64,000 nucleotides of DNA from Bacteroidota bacterium. GTDB lineage: Bacteria > Bacteroidota > Bacteroidia > Flavobacteriales > Flavobacteriaceae. Both the position numbers and the translations under genes were made by a program. This document shows, piece after piece, positions 61,523 to 64,000 of the stretch (the stretch's first letter is position 1; every line of letters begins with the position of its first letter). The DNA lies in NCBI GenBank assembly GCA_018829465.1, contig JAHJTN010000005.1, forward strand, positions 1 to 64,000, written 5' to 3'. Below the pieces are notes generated by a model that worked only from the letters and a program-made list of their open reading frames with translations, did not search any database and had not been told where the DNA came from.

Positions 61523-62222
61523 CTGTGAGTGTGTTTAGTGCAATTTCTATCATCTCAGAAAAAGTGGTTTCGCGTTCGGAAGCTGTTGTTTTCTCTCCGG
61601 TCACCAACGAATCGGAAATGGTGAGTAGCGTCAATGCATCTACCCGGTGCTTGGCCGCTAGGGTGTACAAACCGGCCGTTTCCATTTCTACACACAACAC
61701 GCCAAAATCGGCCCACTTTTTAAAATCCTCAAAGCGATCTTCGTAAAACAAATCTGAAGTGAGCACATTGCCACCTTTGACAGGTATCTTCAGCTTTTCA
61801 GAAGCCCGAAGCGCCTTGACAAAGAGCTCAAAACTGGCCGTAGGCGCAAAATCTGCACCGTGAAAACGCAAGCGATTGATGCCAGAAGTAGTAGAAGCTG
61901 TCATGGCTATAACTACATCGAGCAACGCAACTTGTGGATGATACGACCCTGCCGAGCCAACCCGAATCAGTTGCTTCACCCCAAAATCTCTGATAAGTTC
62001 TTCCGCATAGATAGAAATGGAAGGCACGCCCATGCCCGTGCCTTGTACCGATATTTGCTGCCCTTTGTAAGTTCCGGTAAACCCGAGCATGTTCCGAACT
62101 TTGTTGTAACACATCGGATTTTCCAGCCAAGTTTCGGCAATCCATTGTGCACGAAGCGGATCGCCCGGCAATAAAATTTTTTCGGCCACCTGTCCTGCCT
62201 TTGCTCCTATGTGAATACTCAT
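61515..62222 (-). CDS. deoD: Purine-nucleoside phosphorylase, DeoD type
   Basis: A 235-residue phosphorylase with [77 protein letters not shown] and [20 protein letters not shown]. It splits purine nucleosides with phosphate for salvage. It is the first gene of a two-gene unit with the phosphatase. Confidence 0.94.
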   Translation of the reverse strand: MSIHIGAKAGQVAEKILLPGDPLRAQWIAETWLENPMCYNKVRNMLGFTGTYKGQQISVQGTGMGVPSISIYAEELIRDFGVKQLIRVGSAGSYHPQVALLDVVIAMTASTTSGINRLRFHGADFAPTASFELFVKALRASEKLKIPVKGGNVLTSDLFYEDRFEDFKKWADFGVLCVEMETAGLYTLAAKHRVDALTLLTISDSLVTGEKTTASERETTFSEMIEIALNTLTDA

Positions 62223-62597
62223 GCTAATGGTTTGTTTTCTGTTGTTTGTGTTGATTAATTAGGTTACCTACAGCCCAATGAATCCCTTGCGAAGATAGGG
62301 CTATTTCTAAAAAAACAGAAACCAAAAAAATTATCCGCCCGGTAAAATGGCCCAAATGCCATTGAAAAAACCAAGTGAACAATCATAAACTTTGTTTTTT
62401 TGAGATTAGATGGACTTATTATACCTAATGAAGGTTTCCTTTACTTTTTGATTTCCTAAGAATGAAAACACTAAGCGAGAAGAATAATGAAGCCAAATGC
62501 CGGGTTGATACATTTGGGTGCGGCAAAATTTGTATTGGTGTTAGACCCAAATGAAAATACACCTCAGATAAATCCAACTCAGATAGCAAAGAAAACT
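62223..62597. other. Intergenic region without a recognised gene
   Basis: This is the divergent gap between deoD and the GlcG-like gene. An open frame from ATG at 62487 (MKPNAGLIHLGAAKFVLV) runs into the next gene out of frame and has no family match that I recognise. A T-rich stretch near 62390 and no strong hairpin are seen. Confidence 0.4.
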
Positions 62598-62605
62598 TAT
62601 ATTTG
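62598..62605 (+). promoter_or_regulatory. -7 promoter box TATATTTG of the GlcG/HbpS-like gene
   Basis: A full TAnnTTTG match lies 23 nt before the ATG at 62629. Confidence 0.6.
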
Positions 62606-62628
62606 TTCTTTAACCCATGATACGCAAT

Positions 62629-63042
62629 ATGAAAACTTTTGCAAAAGTAAGTGCCGCAGAGGCACAACAACTTATCTCCTCGGCCTTTCAAGCCACCCTA
62701 GCCATGCAGGCAAATATCAGCGTAGCTGTTGCCGGTCCCGATGGTGAACTGCTGGCCTTCTTGCGGATGGATGGCGCCAACGGTGCTTCTGTCACCATCA
62801 GCCAAAACAAAGCTTATACAGCAGCTCGCGATCGTTGCACTACCGAATCGTTAGGCGAAAAAATTCGTAAAAACGCCTACCCTATTGGCAATTGGGGCGA
62901 CCCGAAGATTACAGGATTTGGTGGCGGATTGCCTATTGTTCAAAATGGCGAGGTCATCGGAGCTATTGGTGTCAGCGGACTGGAAGAGTCAGAAGATATT
63001 CAAGTGGCTCAAAAAGCCATCGACCTTGTTTTTGGAAACTAG
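62629..63042 (+). CDS. GlcG/HbpS family protein
   Basis: A 137-residue protein with ALAMQANISVAVAGPDGELL-like AMQANISVAVAGPDGELLAF, FLRMDGANGASVTISQNKAY, GFGGGLPIVQNGEVIGAIGV and SGLEESEDIQVAQKAID. The fold is shared by GlcG and the haem-binding HbpS. No signal peptide is present, so it is cytoplasmic unless exported otherwise. The role is unclear. The ATG at 62629 is preferred over a short upstream one. Confidence 0.85.
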   Translation: MKTFAKVSAAEAQQLISSAFQATLAMQANISVAVAGPDGELLAFLRMDGANGASVTISQNKAYTAARDRCTTESLGEKIRKNAYPIGNWGDPKITGFGGGLPIVQNGEVIGAIGVSGLEESEDIQVAQKAIDLVFGN

Positions 63043-63142
63043 TTTGTTTTCCCCATTCATTTAAAAATGGCTGTTTTTATGAGAAAAAAACAGCGCAAAA
63101 TGTTTTATACTTTTCTTTACCTTTCCTTTTCGGGTAGAATTG

Positions 63143-63150
63143 TATTTTTG
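63143..63150 (+). promoter_or_regulatory. -7 promoter box TATTTTTG of the DUF4834 gene
   Basis: A full TAnnTTTG match lies 19 nt before the ATG at 63170. Confidence 0.6.
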
Positions 63151-63169
63151 TAGCCTAAAAAAAAGCATT

Positions 63170-63415
63170 ATGCAGATGGCTTCCTTAACCGGATTGATTA
63201 GAATTATCGTTATTTTTCTGGCTGTGTATTACGGGCTGCGGTTTATCATGCGCTTTTTGGCGCCTTATTTTATGCGGTATATGTCCAAAAAGTTCGAACA
63301 AAAAGTACGTGAACAATACAAACAAACCCAACAAAACCAATCAAAAACACCTCCGAAGCAAAAACCCAAAGATGACAAATTGGGCGAATACATAGATTAC
63401 GAGGAGATTGACTAA
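63170..63415 (+). CDS. DUF4834 membrane protein
   Basis: An 81-residue protein with one N-terminal membrane segment (IRIIVIFLAVYYGLRFIMRF) and a charged, Gln-rich C-terminal tail (YKQTQQNQSKTPPKQKPKDD, ending in DKLGEYIDYEEID). The pattern matches DUF4834, a small family of Bacteroidetes. It is 19 bp upstream of the YfhO-like gene, with which it probably forms an operon. Confidence 0.85.
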   Translation: MQMASLTGLIRIIVIFLAVYYGLRFIMRFLAPYFMRYMSKKFEQKVREQYKQTQQNQSKTPPKQKPKDDKLGEYIDYEEID

Positions 63416-63434
63416 ACCATCAAACCCACTCATA

Positions 63435-64000
63435 ATGACGCTAGCGATTCGAAAATTTATCCCACACCTGATTGTTTTGGCGTTCTTTACAGTAGCCGCC
63501 ATGGTGTATTTCTATCCGGTGATGCAAGGAAAAGAAATCTACCAGAGTGATATCGTACAATATCGAGGCATGGCCAAATTGCAAAATGATTTTCGAGCAG
63601 AAAGTGGTGAAGAATCCTATTGGACAGACGCTGCTTTTGGTGGCATGCCCACTTATCAATTGGGTGCAAAATACCCGCATAATTATATCAAAAAACTCGA
63701 CCTGGCGCTTCGTTTCCTGCCGCGTCCGGCAGATTATCTGTTTTTGTATTTTGCAGGACTCTACGCGCTCTTGCTCGTTATGAAAATCGATTATAAAATT
63801 GCGGTGTTGGGCGCGCTGGCATTTGGTTTTTCTACTTATCTGATCATCATACTCGGCGTAGGGCACAATGCCAAAGCGCACGCCATAGGCTATATGCCTC
63901 TTTTTCTGGCAGGTGTTTTATGGTTGCTACGCAAGCCTGGTTTACCGTCCTTTTTACTGACAACTATCGCGATGGGGCTCGAACTCAATGCCAACCATTT
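63435..64000 (+). CDS. YfhO-like integral membrane protein (partial, 5' part)
   Basis: The ATG at 63435 opens a frame that runs off the window. It has a membrane segment near the start (HLIVLAFFTVAAMVYFYPVM), then QGKEIYQSDIVQYRGMAKLQ, EESYWTDAAFGGMPTYQLGA and more hydrophobic segments. The SDIVQY-GMPTYQ region is typical of YfhO-family glycosyltransferase-like membrane proteins of Bacteroidetes. Its substrate is unknown. Confidence 0.8.
   Translation, partial: MTLAIRKFIPHLIVLAFFTVAAMVYFYPVMQGKEIYQSDIVQYRGMAKLQNDFRAESGEESYWTDAAFGGMPTYQLGAKYPHNYIKKLDLALRFLPRPADYLFLYFAGLYALLLVMKIDYKIAVLGALAFGFSTYLIIILGVGHNAKAHAIGYMPLFLAGVLWLLRKPGLPSFLLTTIAMGLELNANH

Noticed and set aside
62487-62747. Open frame MKPNAGLIHLGAAKF before the GlcG-like gene
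   Set aside because: It overlaps the well-supported GlcG/HbpS gene out of frame, has a Cys/Arg-rich tail of shadow type, and no known family.

Overview
The window is a piece of a Bacteroidetes chromosome, most likely from the Flavobacteriia. Evidence for this: many genes sit just downstream of the Bacteroidetes -7 box TAnnTTTG; Shine-Dalgarno sequences are generally absent, with one striking exception at rpsU; the arginine pathway uses the ArgF'-type carbamoyltransferase; and several proteins are typical of the group (DUF2851, DUF4834, DUF3820 and a YfhO-type membrane protein). The genome is moderately AT-rich.

Layout. (1) 1-5220 is an accessory, repeat-laden stretch. A higher-order tandem repeat fills 1-505. 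It is followed by a DUF4143-type AAA ATPase preceded by three 32-bp iterons, then a HigBA-like toxin-antitoxin pair that looks like a gene cassette inserted into a dispersed repeat, then an O-antigen ligase/polymerase family protein. These genes are separated by copies of a composite repeat. (2) 5221-14475 is mixed metabolism: a small MscS-type channel, an MBL-rhodanese protein, thioredoxin reductase, a frameshifted PQQ-type sugar dehydrogenase with a cytochrome c, and a udk-ftsB-mutA-DUF4159-DUF3820 run. (3) 14603-16936 holds a TonB-dependent receptor under a cobalamin riboswitch, plus a tRNA-Arg. (4) 16983-28277 holds DUF4920 and DUF3179 proteins, argH, an ArgE-like deacylase, two rhomboid proteases, mutL, a sugar MFS transporter and an AraC regulator. 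(5) 28343-36760 is a nine-gene arginine/proline operon on the minus strand (GNAT-argG-argC-GNAT-proC-argD-proB-argF'-argB). It is preceded by a possible Arg/Pro-rich leader peptide. (6) 36918-50564 is the core transcription/translation block: tRNA-Tyr, tRNA-Gly, tRNA-Thr, tuf, tRNA-Trp, secE, nusG, rplKAJL, rpoBC and DUF3467. (7) 50617-64000 holds hpf, xerC, rpsU with its strong SD, an acyl-CoA dehydrogenase, a helix-hairpin-helix protein, a MetS/NSS transporter pair, a potassium channel with an unusual filter, a PspC protein, a subtilisin, DUF2851, a histidine phosphatase, deoD, a GlcG/HbpS protein, DUF4834 and the start of a YfhO-like protein.

How things fit together. Two regions concern vitamin B12: the riboswitch-controlled receptor and the B12-family methylmalonyl-CoA mutase small subunit lie within about 5 kb of each other. 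The arginine genes are split into one long operon and an argE/argH pair about 7 kb away. Neither a recognisable argA/argJ nor proA is present, so the two GNAT genes are candidates for the glutamate acylation step.

The most unusual signals are four. First, a family of ~90-bp repeats, each carrying a 26-33-codon mini-ORF and conserved hairpin arms, lies directly upstream of, and in the same orientation as, three unrelated genes (8765-9062, 20087-20200, 58044-58250). Second, the toxin-antitoxin pair is bounded by 8-bp direct repeats and ends in an attC-like inverted repeat, in the manner of an integron cassette. Third, the arginine/proline operon leader could encode a peptide ending in an Arg/Pro run. 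Fourth, a perfect SD precedes rpsU in an otherwise SD-free context.
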